64,000 nucleotides of DNA from Otis tarda (taxonomy: Eukaryota; Chordata; Aves; Otidiformes; Otididae): assembly GCA_026413225.1 (NCBI GenBank), contig CM048557.1:64222987-64286986 (forward strand). Direction: 5' to 3'. Position 1 is the stretch's first letter. Every line of letters begins with the position of its first letter. The notes below the pieces were generated by a model that was not told where the DNA came from, ran no database searches, and worked only from the letters and a program-made list of their open reading frames with translations. This document shows positions 25,546 through 38,483 of this stretch, in pieces. The position numbers were made by a program, and so were the translations under genes.

Positions 25546-27167
25546 GTCCTCAGCAGTTATTCAAAGGCTCACGTTAACATAAGGAGACACGGCTCCCAAG
25601 CTTCCTCCATAGTCAGCGAAGAGAAACAGGTTCCTGTAGAGAGCAAGAGTCAGTCCAGGACCTTAATTCAGATGTCCTGATTCAGCCGCAGAGGATCATG
25701 TCTCACCAACTCTGAATGAAGCGTAAAGAGGTCACCTCCCCAGAAAGAGGAAGGTTTTGTTGCCCACAACCCTCCATAGCTACTTAATTATTTTAGGATC
25801 TTCACTATTCTTTCCAAATCTGATATGGAAAGAGGCATTGTGATGAACTGGATGAAATCCATTGATATTCTCATTTTCCATAGAACAGCAGTGACCAAAG
25901 CAATTATAAACGTAACTTCCCGTATTTCATAAGTAGACTGTGAGCCTTGTGAAATCCAGTAATGGAGATCCTGGTAAAACAAAAGACTGAGTCTTGAGCC
26001 AGATTGCTTCTTCAATCTATATGGATAAAATATAAAGTGAGCCCATTATACCCAGTCAATAACATGATTAGCTAAATTAAGGCAGAGAACAGGAATCACA
26101 ACACTGAATTCAAAGCCGTCTCTTACATTCTGAGTTATTTTAAGAAGGTAAAGTTTTTTTTTCTTTTTTTTTTCCTGTTATTTATAGCCATTATAGAACA
26201 TTTCAGAAGTGAGTAGGGAATTATTTTAACGATTGAAAAGTTTGATAAGCTGATCTACAATGAGGAATTTACTACTATATAGAGAACAAAGCATGATGAA
26301 GATTATAAATGAGTAGTGGGGTACATAAAGCTCTAACATTAAACGACTGTACATCTATCAGCACTTGAAGTCTCTTGAATTCACACAGAATATAGTTGTT
26401 TATGGCTGTAAATAGCAGCTATGAACGAAACATGGGAATGTTTATTCTTTCTCAGTGTCTGCCTTTGACTCCTCTCTGAACCTCATCTAATGACCAAGAG
26501 CACTCTGGTGATTAGGTACCACTGTTTTATCCTCTTCTTTGGGATGCAGAATTTTCGGTCTCTTGTGGGTTGTTTTTTGGTTTTTTTTTTTCCCCCATGG
26601 GCGGGCTTACAGTCTGTTCCCTTCTACCAAAGCAAAGACAAAAGCCCTCAGTACCATGTCACCTGTCATTCGCAGACACATCCAAAAAGCCTCATTGCTA
26701 CATTGATAGATGTTTCTTCCACACAGCCCTTCTTCTGACTATGGCATTGCTGGCAAGGACTTGCAAGCAACTGGTCAATATCCCCTTTTAGAGGCCAATA
26801 TATTGCCCTTCTCCAGTTAGCAATAAGAACATTCGTATTGCCTCTTTGGTACTGCTTAGATCTTTCCAACCCAGTTTGTACTCAAGTCTCATTACACCGA
26901 GAAGGCCAGGAATCTGCCCGTCTTCTCCGTTGGTAGTGCTGCCTCAGAACTTTCCTATGGCACCCTCCCAGCTGATGTCCTCTTGTGAACTTGGCATACC
27001 CAAATCCAGTACAAATGCAAATGTCTGCTGCTATTCTAGTATTTTGTGTGTTTGCTCGATCAGTCCATATTCTCTTCCTTGCCTTCCAGCACCAAACCTA
27101 GTTCCTAAAAATGATGAGCTTAAACAGCTTAACTTCTGAAGGGAGCTGTCATAGCCTTGAAATGTTG

Positions 27168-27213
27168 TTGGTTGGTTGGTTGGTTTTTTCCTTCTTTTTT
27201 TTTTTTTTCCTTT
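27168..27213. repeat. (GGTT)n repeat followed by pyrimidine tract
   Basis: About five GGTT units are followed by TTTTTCCTTC and a long T-run ending in CC. Confidence 0.85.
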
Positions 27214-27784
27214 AACAACACACAAGTATTCTGCTTGATGCTTTGGATCCCACTAATAGCTTTATCACACTTTATATCATGGTAAAAATGTTGCTACTGC
27301 AAGGATTGCCTATAGAAGAAAAAACAAGGCTTATACTAGTTTTTGTTTAGTTTGAGTTTTCATAGTTTTTTCTTGGTTTGTTCTGTTGTTGGTGGTTTTT
27401 TTTTAATTATTAGATGCAACAATCTAATTGGAAAAATAGACAAGCTTTTTGGCATTCTTGGTATCAAAGGACATGGCCTTGCCGTCTGTCTGCTTAGTAA
27501 GATCTAATAATTTTTTCAGTTTATTAGCTTATTTCTGAGAGTGATAACCTCTTGACTGGTAAGAAGGACCAAACTTGTTAGGGAGAAATGTGTTCACATA
27601 AACCAAACAGAGTTAATCATCATCACAAGAATTTGTTTAAACTAACTCCAGCCTAAACCCCAGTGTGTTAGAAACAAGATTCACAGCAGGCAAGATGCCA
27701 CATCTTCTTTAGAAACAGCTCCAAAAACCCCTTCTCATCTTCACGTATACTTCTTACCTGTGTATTGTGTGCATAATCTGACAA

Positions 27785-27960
27785 ATATGGAGTAGTTAAT
27801 TGGTTAAAAGTGCATTATTTTGTGTCACAGTAATATCAAATTATGTTTACTTAATTACAGCAATATTCTATGATTTAAAAACATTGCACAATATTTTGTA
27901 TATTACCAAGTTGCTTTGTCTAGTCAAAATGATAGTTTAAACAAGCTGCTGCTTTGTGTT
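27785..27960. promoter_or_regulatory. Candidate conserved non-coding element
   Basis: AT-rich block with GTTAATTGG, GCATTATTTTG, GTCACAGTAAT, AAATTATG and CTTAATTACAG in under 90 bases, followed by lower-density sequence with AACAAGCTGCTGC. The texture is mixed homeodomain and bZIP-like words without simple repetition, which resembles vertebrate regulatory elements. Inference only. Confidence 0.2.
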
Positions 27961-28017
27961 ATCTGCATTCCAGACCTGTCACTTCATAGGCTCTCTTATT
28001 CTATTCCCTAATTAATA

Positions 28018-28048
28018 AATCAGACATTAATTATTTAATCAGACATTA
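28018..28048. repeat. 12-bp direct repeat, period 19
   Basis: AATCAGACATTA occurs at 28018-28029 and 28037-28048, separated by ATTATTT. An exact short duplication. Confidence 0.85.
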
Positions 28049-31000
28049 GCTATGTCAAGGGCAACTTACTCTTGCCATATATTCCATGTCATACCAATAT
28101 TAAGCCTCTACTTTTCTTTATCTTGTGAAAATTTTTTGTTAAAATCAGTAAGCTATGAATAACTCCTGTTTTCTCCCCGGTAAATTCACCTGTCTCCAGA
28201 GAGAAACAGTTATAATCTGTTCATCAAATGTTTTGCCAGTTTTCAATTACATATCCCAGCCTCCAGTGAGTAAGATTAGCCTTATGAAATTTTAAGAAAC
28301 AATCCCTTCTTCACATATTTCCCCACATCAACCTGAAGCTGCAATTGTAATCTCAGCCTTTGACTCCTTCTGGATAAAAAAAAGCTACATGCTCCCAAGT
28401 TTCCATACTACTCTAGTTAAAACATCACTATGTGAGTTTCAACAGTCTCTATAATTTGTATTTGTGGAACCAGCACAAAGGATGAACAGAAAAAAACCCC
28501 AAACAAATAAACACAGACAACAATAGCATGGAGGTGTCTCCAGGATGTGAGAAATCCAGATTGGTCTCCTGAACCAGGGTGCCCGTGTCTATCTTGGGTG
28601 TTAGAGCAGACAGCGTGCCAGAGATGTCCAGTTAAAAGAAACTGGAAGGGACTTTAACTGAAAATGGACTATATTAGCCTGGGAAGGCTGACTTTAGACT
28701 ACCTCTAGAGCACAGATCTAAAACTTCAACAAAAGGCAAGAAACCTTTGCAACAATTGCATAGCATGTTTGACAAAGCTGGCGATGAAAACAGGGTATTG
28801 CTATGCATACAAGGTCAATTAAAAGAACACAGAAAATGTGGATGGGAAACAAAACCCAAGAAGTACTACCTGAAAAGCCAGGTTAAAAATTAGAAGATTT
28901 ATAAAAAAGAAGAGTATTTGCAACAGAAACAGCAATATCTCTTCAACTGAACAAATGCAAGTTTCCAAAATGTCACTTCTGGCTCAAACCACTAACTTTT
29001 TATTGGCAACACCCTGAAATGGGGAGAATTTTACCAATGTCAGAAGTTGCGTGAGTGCGAAGAATAAAAAGATCCAGTCTTCTTCAAGCTTGCAGTGTCA
29101 CAACAGTTTAGTCAAGAGATTCCCCATAAGCAGAAAAGAAAACAGCTTTGAGTCCCAACATGCATCTGGAAATTTATCAAGATGTTGACCAGAAAGTCAG
29201 AAAACAGATGCACAATGTCCCAGGAAATCAACTGTCATATTTCAAATAGACTGCAAAAGTGCGAGAATCAGGTGTCTGGGAACAGAAAACTGAGAGATTT
29301 TGTTGTTTTCAGTGACAATTCTTAACCTTCAGCCAAACAATCCTGGATGCAGACATTGGTTAGCCTAAAAGTCACTGCTGAAGGAATTAACATTTCCACA
29401 GTGGATGTAATGCTTCAAGCACTCTTTATGTTGTAGTCATCTGGAGGATGCACTGCTTTTGGATTAGATCTAGTTCCTACTGATAACTCTGAGACAGAGA
29501 CTTTTTTTCCTGTATGGCACCAAGCACAAAGAGGGTCCCAGAAGGACTAAACCCTACTAAGAACTGGAGAGTATAATGTCAACAGAGCACCTAGGCACAG
29601 GTGAAGCCATCCTCATTAGAGGTTTGTTCGAACAGGTTGAACAGACATTTTCAGAAAATGGTTTGAGCAGAATTCTCCAGAAGCTCTTTACAGCTCTAGA
29701 GTTTCGATTCATTGAGTAAGATGTCAGTGTTAAACTGCTGTTGCCATCTTGTTCATTTTTTCCCCAAGGGTGATGCTAGCAATTTCTCAGACGATGCTCA
29801 TTTTCCTCTATTGGACTGGGACCAGAATACTTCTCTCCCAAACAGAGCCAGGCCTCGGAAGGGTTGAACAGCAACATGAGAGTCAGAGGTGACTCCACGC
29901 ATACAGGGTCTAAAGGGAGAGGTATGGAACGAGAGGTGGCAGAGGTAAGGTCATCCCCATGTGATAGGAGACCCCACACAAGGGCATTGGACTTTAGCTG
30001 TGCACCTTGACAAAACTCTTCTCTCATTGTCTTTACCACTAAGATAATTCCAGGGACATTCCAGGAACATGAAGACTTTTTGGCTAACCAAGATAGCAAT
30101 CAAATGCAAACATTCACATTGGGGAGCGTAAGTGACAGAGCTGCTAACTGGCAGTTCCCTGTAGCTTGTTATGCTAACAGGAGTTGAGCTATTGCTATAA
30201 CAAGGATAATGTTACTGACAGATCCCCCACACACAGGATACTGAAATCTTGACCCCTGTGAAGTCCGTGGGTGTCTGTCATTAAGTTAAATGGGGACATG
30301 ACTCCATCAGAAAGTGCTAATGTTTCTTTTTTTATTCCCCACACATATGCATATGCACCCCTTCCCTCAGAAATACTCGAGTCTCAACAAAACCTTCCTT
30401 TTCTGGATCAGTCACACATAGAGTACAGAGAGGAAGAAGTGTCCTTCAGCAACCCGCTTTCTATGTAGGGCTTACAGAAATAGGACAACCCGGACTCTTC
30501 AGACAGGAGCATATGTACCCCCAAGGTTTGCTGAAGGGCAGAGCATCACTCTTCCCACTTCTCAAACCACACAGACCAGCCGAAGTGGTGATAATCACAT
30601 ACAATGCCAGAGGGCAGACGAGAAGGTGTAGTACCAGGCCACAAATCCACCAGACACAAAGCTAATACAGGGAAATGCACATGACGTAAAAGACCTGGGA
30701 GTTAGGTTTGTTGCCTGACAGATCTCTTCAGAACCATATTTCATTGCTCCTTTCTCCTCCCCTGAAGCCACTGATGCATTGTCTCTCTCTGCCAGGGCTC
30801 TGGCTTGCTCCAGGAGGTGACACTTCTCCAGGTAACACCTGGCATGGGCATGCCTCTGCACCATCAGTGCTGACTTTCTCAGGTGACCCTATGAGCAGGA
30901 CCACAACATGGACAGCAAAGCAGAGCTCACTGCATTTATTGAAATACATCCATTTTCCACTGTTGGCTCTGTCAGGACCACTACCAGGAATCATTTAAAT

Positions 31001-34000
31001 AAGACACAAAAGTACCTCTGACCACAGCAAAGAAGCACAAGTAAACTTCTGCTCATTGTAACTGCATGAGCTACTCTCTGCTCTTTGTACTTTTAATCTA
31101 AACCTTGCATAAAATCAACGTGCAGAAAAAAAATGCCTGCTGTTCAGGCTGTGCTGCAATCAGCAGTTCTAAAGCATTTGAAATCGGCGGGGGGAAGAAA
31201 GGGATGTTTTTATTTCTGTCATTCTCATGCTGAGGGATGCCAGAAAGGCCATTCCAGAAGCACGGTCAAGTCAAAGGGGACTATAAATTTTAAAAACTCT
31301 GAACCCAGCACCCCAAAGCTGAGCTGGAGACAGCAGCTCTCCAAAATTACTTTTCAGATGTACAAACCATTGCTTATACCGCAGGAAGTTAATACAAAAA
31401 AGCATGGCATTTTTGTTTGGCAGATTCCAGGAGAAGCTTTTATTATTGATGCAGCAGCTGTTATTATGTGAAGCATATAGAGAACTGGCTGAAATATTAC
31501 ACAATTCCAACTTTAAGGCAATGAGTGATCTGAATAGCCTGTTGTAAGCTCAGGTCAGATCCTGAGCAGCTTTCTGGTAAAACACTAATCTTTGATTTTG
31601 AAAACTGTATTTAAGCCCAGATTCTCTCATGCTTAGGCAACAAAACAGGTGGATAAATTTTTCCCCCCATTTCTGCAAGGGACCTATTTTCAGAGTATTG
31701 TATTCATCACTAAATCTGATGTTCTGCCTTTTGGATTCAAAGGGAAGCTTTCTGTTACTTACAGACACTTATCATATCAGCTCTAATAAAGAAGAGCAAA
31801 ACCAGGTGACTGAATATCAGATTTTATCATCTTGCACCTTTCCAACAGTACGACATAGACAGGTTAGCACTGCAGGTTGTTACCAAACATGACTGATAAC
31901 GTGAGGGGAGGAGATCTCTCACCTATGGAATTTAAACTTCTTACATGTCTAAATGCAAGGCACAACTATTTTTATAAATCAATATGTTTCCAATAAAAAA
32001 TATATCATTTTTCTCTTCACTTGCCAGAAAAATCAATTTAAGAACACAGCAGCACCCAAACTGTCTGCTTGTAGGCAGAACAGAGTCTTGTTCTCTTCCT
32101 TCTCTGATCTCAAAGAGATTTTATCATCCCCAAAGCACCCTGTAAAGGAGTTAAATCCACCTATAATAGACTGGCTTCATTAACACAAGGCAGGGATTCA
32201 CAAAAACCTGCCAATTTTCTCTAGATGTGGTCCCAAAGCATATGCTTTTGACAGCAATGTCTTCTCTACTCCAGCAGTGCTTTAATTTTCATATCTCAAA
32301 TTCAAACCTCGTCTTCCAAAATGGAATGAATGATAAGTATTTCTCAGTTACCGTTGCCCGTTTCTGCCTTCGTTTCCAAACAGAATTAAACTTACACAAC
32401 ATCTGTTGCGTGCCACTTGGCAGTGTCTGTACATACATAACTCCAAAAAAGTTTTCAACTCATTGGTCAATTTTTTACAGGTGTAAGATATCTTAAAACA
32501 TATTAAAATTCCTACAGTTTCAATAGTAACATGTTTCAATAACAGAGAAGAAAGATCCCAAAACAATACTGCCTTAACATGAGCTCCCTTCTTATCAGAC
32601 CCCAGGAACCTGAGAGACACACTCTGATTTTGGGGAATATCAGAAATATTTCCTGAAACATGAAAAACTTCAGTATCAAAAATACACTGAGAGCACAGTC
32701 AATAAAAATCACTGTGCATCCATTTGAATCATCACTGTATTTGGAGATCAGCACAGGAAAAAGTTCAGCTGCTGGAAGACAGAAGTATTATCATCACTGT
32801 CTGCATGTTAGCCAGCTCATGCCCAGCTGGGTTCAGTCTGGCCACAGGGCTGTCCTAAAATCCAGAGCTTCTCCCGAATTAGATCATAACCTAAATGAAA
32901 AGGAAACTGGCTCTCTGTCTGCTGTGGATCTCCAATGTTTTCTCAGTTCCAACACCTCCCGGAAGAAGGTGAGATGTGCAGGCAGAGTAATCCCTATAAG
33001 ATAAAACCTGACATTAACTGAGGCCCAGACCCAGATCCAGAGATCTTCCTCTGCCCCACTGGTGCCCAGACTTCCTTCTGAAACCACAGGCTAATCTGGG
33101 ACTAGGCCACTTGCTATTTAATTCTTCTGCACAAATGGGGACAATTTCACCATAAGTCAGTAAGGAGTTTAACTCAAAATAGCCCTTTAGTTCTGTATTT
33201 CCCCTTCATGCCATTTTGAAGAAACAGGTCTAAACTTCTCTTTGGTAGGAGATGTAAAGAAAGCAAAGGTGAGCACTCCTGGACACTAGCTCTAATTACA
33301 GACCTGTTTGACAAGGTAGGGCTGGTGATGTCAATGCATCTACACAAACAAAAGAAAAATGCTTTTGCTCCTGCTGACATCCGCAACGTTTTGACTCCAG
33401 AGCAGAGACTGACGTCTCTTCAAAACCCAGAGTAAAACCCTAACCTCCCTGAGAGCAGTGAGGTGTTGTGCTTTGCTTTAGACCGTACTCTGTACAACTA
33501 CAAGCAGCACAAAGAGGGCAAGCGCTGCTGAACACCGCTCTCAATCCAAGAGACAAAGGGCATCAGGTGAACCTTGCTGGCTCTCAAGCAAACAAACAAA
33601 AGCAGTTCTCAACACAGCTTTAAATTCAGCTGTGTAGTGGCCTGCTCCTGGAACTGCAGACGTCAAAAGGATGCATAGAGTTCAAAAAGCTGCTGGAAAA
33701 TTTCATGGAGGGAAAATCCACCCTGGGCTGTTAAAGATGAAGACATCACCGGTGGCTGAGGGGCAGTAAGGACTCAGGACTGCTTTCTCCTGAGCACCTG
33801 CTGCCAGAGGAAGGGTGGTGAGCTAGACAGGCCTTTGGTCTAGCACAGCCACTCTCCTCCTCTTTCCTTCGGTCTCATTTTTAAGTTTATGACTTCTTTC
33901 CTAGTTGGTTATAGAGAATTTGGGAGTACATGCTCAGGCATCTGCCTCAGCTGTTGACTAGACAACAGGACACTCTCAGTTAGCCATCACAGTGATGACC

Positions 34001-36064
34001 TCGGACCCTTGAGGAGGAAATTTAGGGCTGGGTTTTAAAGGTGGCTCCCTACAAGCCACCTTTAGAAGACATCATGAAGAAACGATGTGCCCAAATACCT
34101 TTCCACACACTGGTCCCCACCACTGGTCTTCTACTTGCTAGTGTTTGCAAACCAGAGTGACCTCTTCTCACATGAGCAAGTAGCTTGGTGGTACCATTTG
34201 TCAAAGAAAGTTATTTTGGGTCTGTCTAGGCTCATAAGCTGCTCTGTGCTATTTCATCAGTAGCCTGAATAAAAATTAAAATTACTCCTATCTCCCACTG
34301 GATTAATTGCTACTCTGGCTATTAAGTCAGTGAAACAGACCGTCAGCTGAAATGCAGCTTTCATAGCTAAAATAGACAGGCAGGAGTGGAGAAAGGCAGT
34401 GAATTCATTTTGTCGAAGCAACAAAGGATCCCAGAAACTGCCAGGATAGAGAGAGGCATGTGGCCTGGCTGCCACAGGGATGTCACTGGCAGGGACTGCT
34501 GTGACACCATGGCCACGCTCCCTCCCCGTTGCGGCACAAATACCAAGACCCAGCCAAAACGTTAACTTGAAAGCAGCAGTTCTCAGAGGATGATCTACTA
34601 CAGCCTCACATCAGGTTAGGTGTAATGTAACACATTGGAATGGACATGTACATCGCAGGGAGTCCCCACAGAGCTTAACTCACATCCCAGTTTTGATGTG
34701 AGGCAGCATGCTTGTTTGGTAGGGCCAAAAGATGTTAAGATAGGCCAAGAGGGCCCTGGGATTCTCACTGCTACTACTTCAGCATGAAGCACTGCCTTGC
34801 TTTCTCTGTGATAACCTCTTGGCTTTTCAGACAAACAGTCTGCCCCTCTCAGTAGCTGGAATTAATCTGCCAAGACAAAGCCTAACCAGGAATAAAGGCA
34901 AATAATGAAATGTCTTGTGACTTCAGGTATTGTCTGTCAATTGGATCCAGACACTAAAATTCACTGGATAAACTAGTGCCTCTTCTCCACAATGCCAAAT
35001 TCAGCTCTCAAAAGCACAACTGGAAAACAAAGGCTACTTCAAAGTGTAGAAATAATACCGAATGGAGAGCTGCAAATAACCTTATCACCCTTATCACCTA
35101 AAACTTGAAGCGAAAACTTTACATTCTGTTCCTGCCAAAAGTTTCCATATCCCATCACTGGACTGAACAGACCTTGCGTAAGGACTACATTACTTAGAGA
35201 AGTCCCACCCTCTGGTTTCCACCTCTTGCAGATGCCCATTTCTCCCCAAACCAGGAGACAGGATAAGGCATCTAGAAGGAAGAAATCACTTAACAGATTT
35301 CCACGTTCGAAAGCATGGCTTTTGTAATGCTGCTTGTCAGAATGTCCCAGACTAAATCCCACCAGCACTGAGATTTTTCTGACGCCAGTCCATATTTGCT
35401 GGATATGGATCTGGTTTATTTTTCTAAAAAGCTACACAACTAAACCAGTGCTCCTTTGCTGTTCTGTTTGATCTTGCTCAAATATTTATAACATTCCTGA
35501 GCAAAACCACATACTGATAGTATATGTTCTTTAGATTTCCACAGCGACAAGAGAACTTCAGACGCAGGAAATGTCTTCTGTATCTAGGGCCTTTTTTCAT
35601 CCTTTAATACAAACACAGTGTCTTCAAGTACTTTCCCTTAATAAAGCTTATTATTTGTAAGGCATTTCAGGCTGAATGTGAAATAAATAATTTCATTGCA
35701 CCTTTTCTTAAATCTTATATCTGGATGTCCAAAAACTGGACTAGTTAATAATGCTCTTGGAAGATAAATTTTTATGCTACTACGAAATAAAAAGGAAATT
35801 GATCTAGGATTAAGGTACTAGCCTATATTTCTTTTAAAGTTTTAATTATGAGTTCATTGATTTTTCTATAATGATCTAGAACTGTAAAATAAAAAGGTTT
35901 TGCAAGCAATACACTCCTGGTATTTGCAGCACCAATAAGAAATACAACAGTGGTACATGTTCCATTATGCTAAGTGGAAATTAATATATGAGTTCTTTTT
36001 AACTTAAAACATTTAAAATAAAAGTAAGTGAAAGATGAGCAAGAGCGAAAAAAGATCATTATAC

Positions 36065-36164
36065 CTGTTTTATGAGCAAAAACTTGACACAAAATGTTTA
36101 GACCCAGGTCATCTTCCGTATCACCAAATCTAAATCGTCTGTCCTCAGTTTCAAAGCCACCCAT
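36065..36164 (-). other. Acidic open segment with donor-like border
   Basis: On the minus strand an ATG in a good initiation context (AACAACATGGG) opens 33 codons rich in charged residues (starting MGGFETEDRRFRFGDTEDD). They run straight into AAAACAG/GTATAAT, a fair splice donor. The frame stays open 31 codons further upstream (ending at a TAA), but no convincing acceptor with a pyrimidine tract is seen, so if real it would be a first exon. I do not recognise the peptide. The charged composition is unlike the hydrophobic translation of the surrounding AT-rich DNA, but chance is the default explanation. Confidence 0.12.
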
Positions 36165-37871
36165 GTTGTTGCTCTCCTTAATATCTCTCAGATTAATCAA
36201 AAGCCCAGAACTACCCAGGAGCCAGTCTACAGTGGTTATGATTTCAAACCGCAGCACCTCTTACATACTCCACCACGCTCTCTCCCACGTGACTAACAGA
36301 AGCTCCCTGTAGTCTTCCAGAGAACCACTTTGGAAGTCTCTTCCCTCTTTCTCCATGCCACATCCCCTGCGGAGGGTGACAGAAAGCAGCCACAAGCACT
36401 TGCAAACTCTCTTTCTGTAGCCAGCCAGCACCTCAGCTTAGACTAGAGACTTTGAGGCAGGAATGTTCTTTTTGCTCCATGTCATAGCAAAAAGCAAGCC
36501 ACGTTATCAAATTTAGTGTCTATCCAAGTCTGGCAATGAGCCTTTTCCCTCCCTCACTATGCAGTAAAGAAACATAAAGGAAGTTTACACTTGCAGACAC
36601 AAGTTCTTTCTCCAATTCACACTGTGTTCAGCAAGAAAATATAGATATGCATCGTACCTTCTTCTCCATACATCAGTTGATGACTCAGCCTGGCAGTCCC
36701 ACAAAAAGCATCTCAGACTAAAAGTTAATGCTCTAGCAGAGAGCTTTTCACTTAGCTTGCAATTTATACTATTTATGATACGAACTCGCCAAAGTTCTGG
36801 CTCTCAGGGAATCTCTAGGTGTGCATTTACATTCATGTGAGTCAATATTAGGTTCTTAATGGAGAGGTGTTGTCTCACCCACTGAATAAGAACTGGTTCA
36901 TAGAGCCCGCAGTTGCTTTGATTGCTCTGTATATTTTCCAAGCCTAGCACCTAGCTTCTCAATCTTTGCATTTTAAAAGAGAAAACTTGCAAAACTTTTT
37001 ACATGTAGGACTGGGATAGGTTTTGGGATGACCTAGCACACACTGAGAGGTTTTTTTAATAGCATATGGGAATATTTAATTCCTAGTGCATCTTCTGTCT
37101 CAAACTAGGTATTATAGCCTATACGGTAAGCAGCTGAAAAGAAGAGAGGTAAAATCTTGGGGATTTGTGTAGAACAGGACAGAAATCTGAGTCACAAACC
37201 AAGATCCAAGGCCTACTATTGAATGAACAAACAAAATAAACCTCTGGGTTTCATTTCCAGCTTTTTCTCACATCTCCTGAATCCAGACGAGTGTAGAAGA
37301 GACAGATGAGCTCTCTGATATCTTAATTTATACAAACAGGCTCATTGGCTCCCACCATCCTGGAATGATTTCGGAGAATACACGTTACGGCAAACAACTC
37401 CTTTGTTGGAGCTATTAGTTTATTCTTGTTCTGATCACACTACAAGCAGCATCCTTCACTGCTCTTCTAGGTACCACGGTACTGAATGTTCCAAAATTAA
37501 TTCAATCCTATGGCCAGGCTCAGCTAAACCTTTCCTCAAATTTGCACTCAACTCAAATCTACTTGCAATGTAGAAAGACAGAGTTAGTGGAGGAAAGAAG
37601 TGAAGTCATAGGTCTCCAGCTGCAGAAAGAGGAGACCATCTCTCCCACCACCCCTCCCTCCCAGAGGAGGAAGAAGCACACACAGGCTGATGAAGAAGTG
37701 TTTAAGAACATCCACTATGAAAGATCTGGGATGGCTTCAGGTAGTCAGAAGCAAGTAAGATCAGAAAGGAATTGTTCAACAGGCTGTTTCCAAATCCTGT
37801 GCATTGGTAATAGATTGGGCAAAGATTACAAATCTGTAAATAAAATACAAATCACTCCAGCATAGAAGAAG

Positions 37872-37902
37872 AAAAAAAAAAAAACAAAAAAACCCAAAAA
37901 AA
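37872..37902 (+). repeat. A-rich tract
   Basis: A13, C, A7, CCC, A8, in a region with AATAAA-like words about 30 bases upstream (GTAAATAAAATAC). It could be the tail of an old retrocopy, but the preceding 107-codon open frame (37542-37865) matches nothing I recognise, so I call only the tract. Confidence 0.75.
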
Positions 37903-38468
37903 ACTAGTACCAAAGAGTTCTGACCTAAGCAAATGTCCCCACCTCTTTAGACTGGCATAGCCAGGACACACATCAGGCAGTCACAGCACACAGTCAATAG
38001 CACTTCACAACACAAAGGCATGAATCACTCAACCCACTCATTGTCAGGCTGCATCCTGCCAAAATTCCTGGCAGCTGCCTGAGAATATGGTAGTGGCCAA
38101 ACATTGTGTTGATGCCAGGAGAGGTGAACACTGGGGTCTGTAATACTTCCCAGTACATACCAAATGAGTCCTGTAATGACTGTCTCCTAACTGATACAGG
38201 AACATCAGAATTATATAGGGAAACATGTATTTGGTTAAATATAAGCTCTGGATCTGGATGCCAACAAAAGCACGTTATATGCACAGCCCATGGAGGATGC
38301 AAGGTTGGCATCAGTCCATTACTATTTAACCACAGTTCACTAGAGAGAGCTCACAGGAGACACTAAGATGGATGAGCTCAGTTCCTGAGCAGCTTTATTT
38401 CTGACTCACACACCAGCATTTGCAAGACCTATGCCTTAATTTCTGATTATTCTCTGTTTGGCAGCGAA

Positions 38469-38483
38469 GGGGGCCGGGGGGGG
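38469..38483. repeat. G-run (G5 CC G8)
   Basis: Two guanine runs of 5 and 8 lie in otherwise ordinary sequence. Folding into a small quadruplex is conceivable. Such runs are also a common site of sequencing error. Confidence 0.8.

Noticed and set aside
29776-30099. 107-codon minus-strand frame
   Set aside because: No recognisable domain and no convincing splice borders.
37542-37902. Possible processed pseudogene (open frame, AATAAA-like word, A-rich end)
   Set aside because: The peptide matches no known protein, and the A-rich run is interrupted and may be simple sequence.
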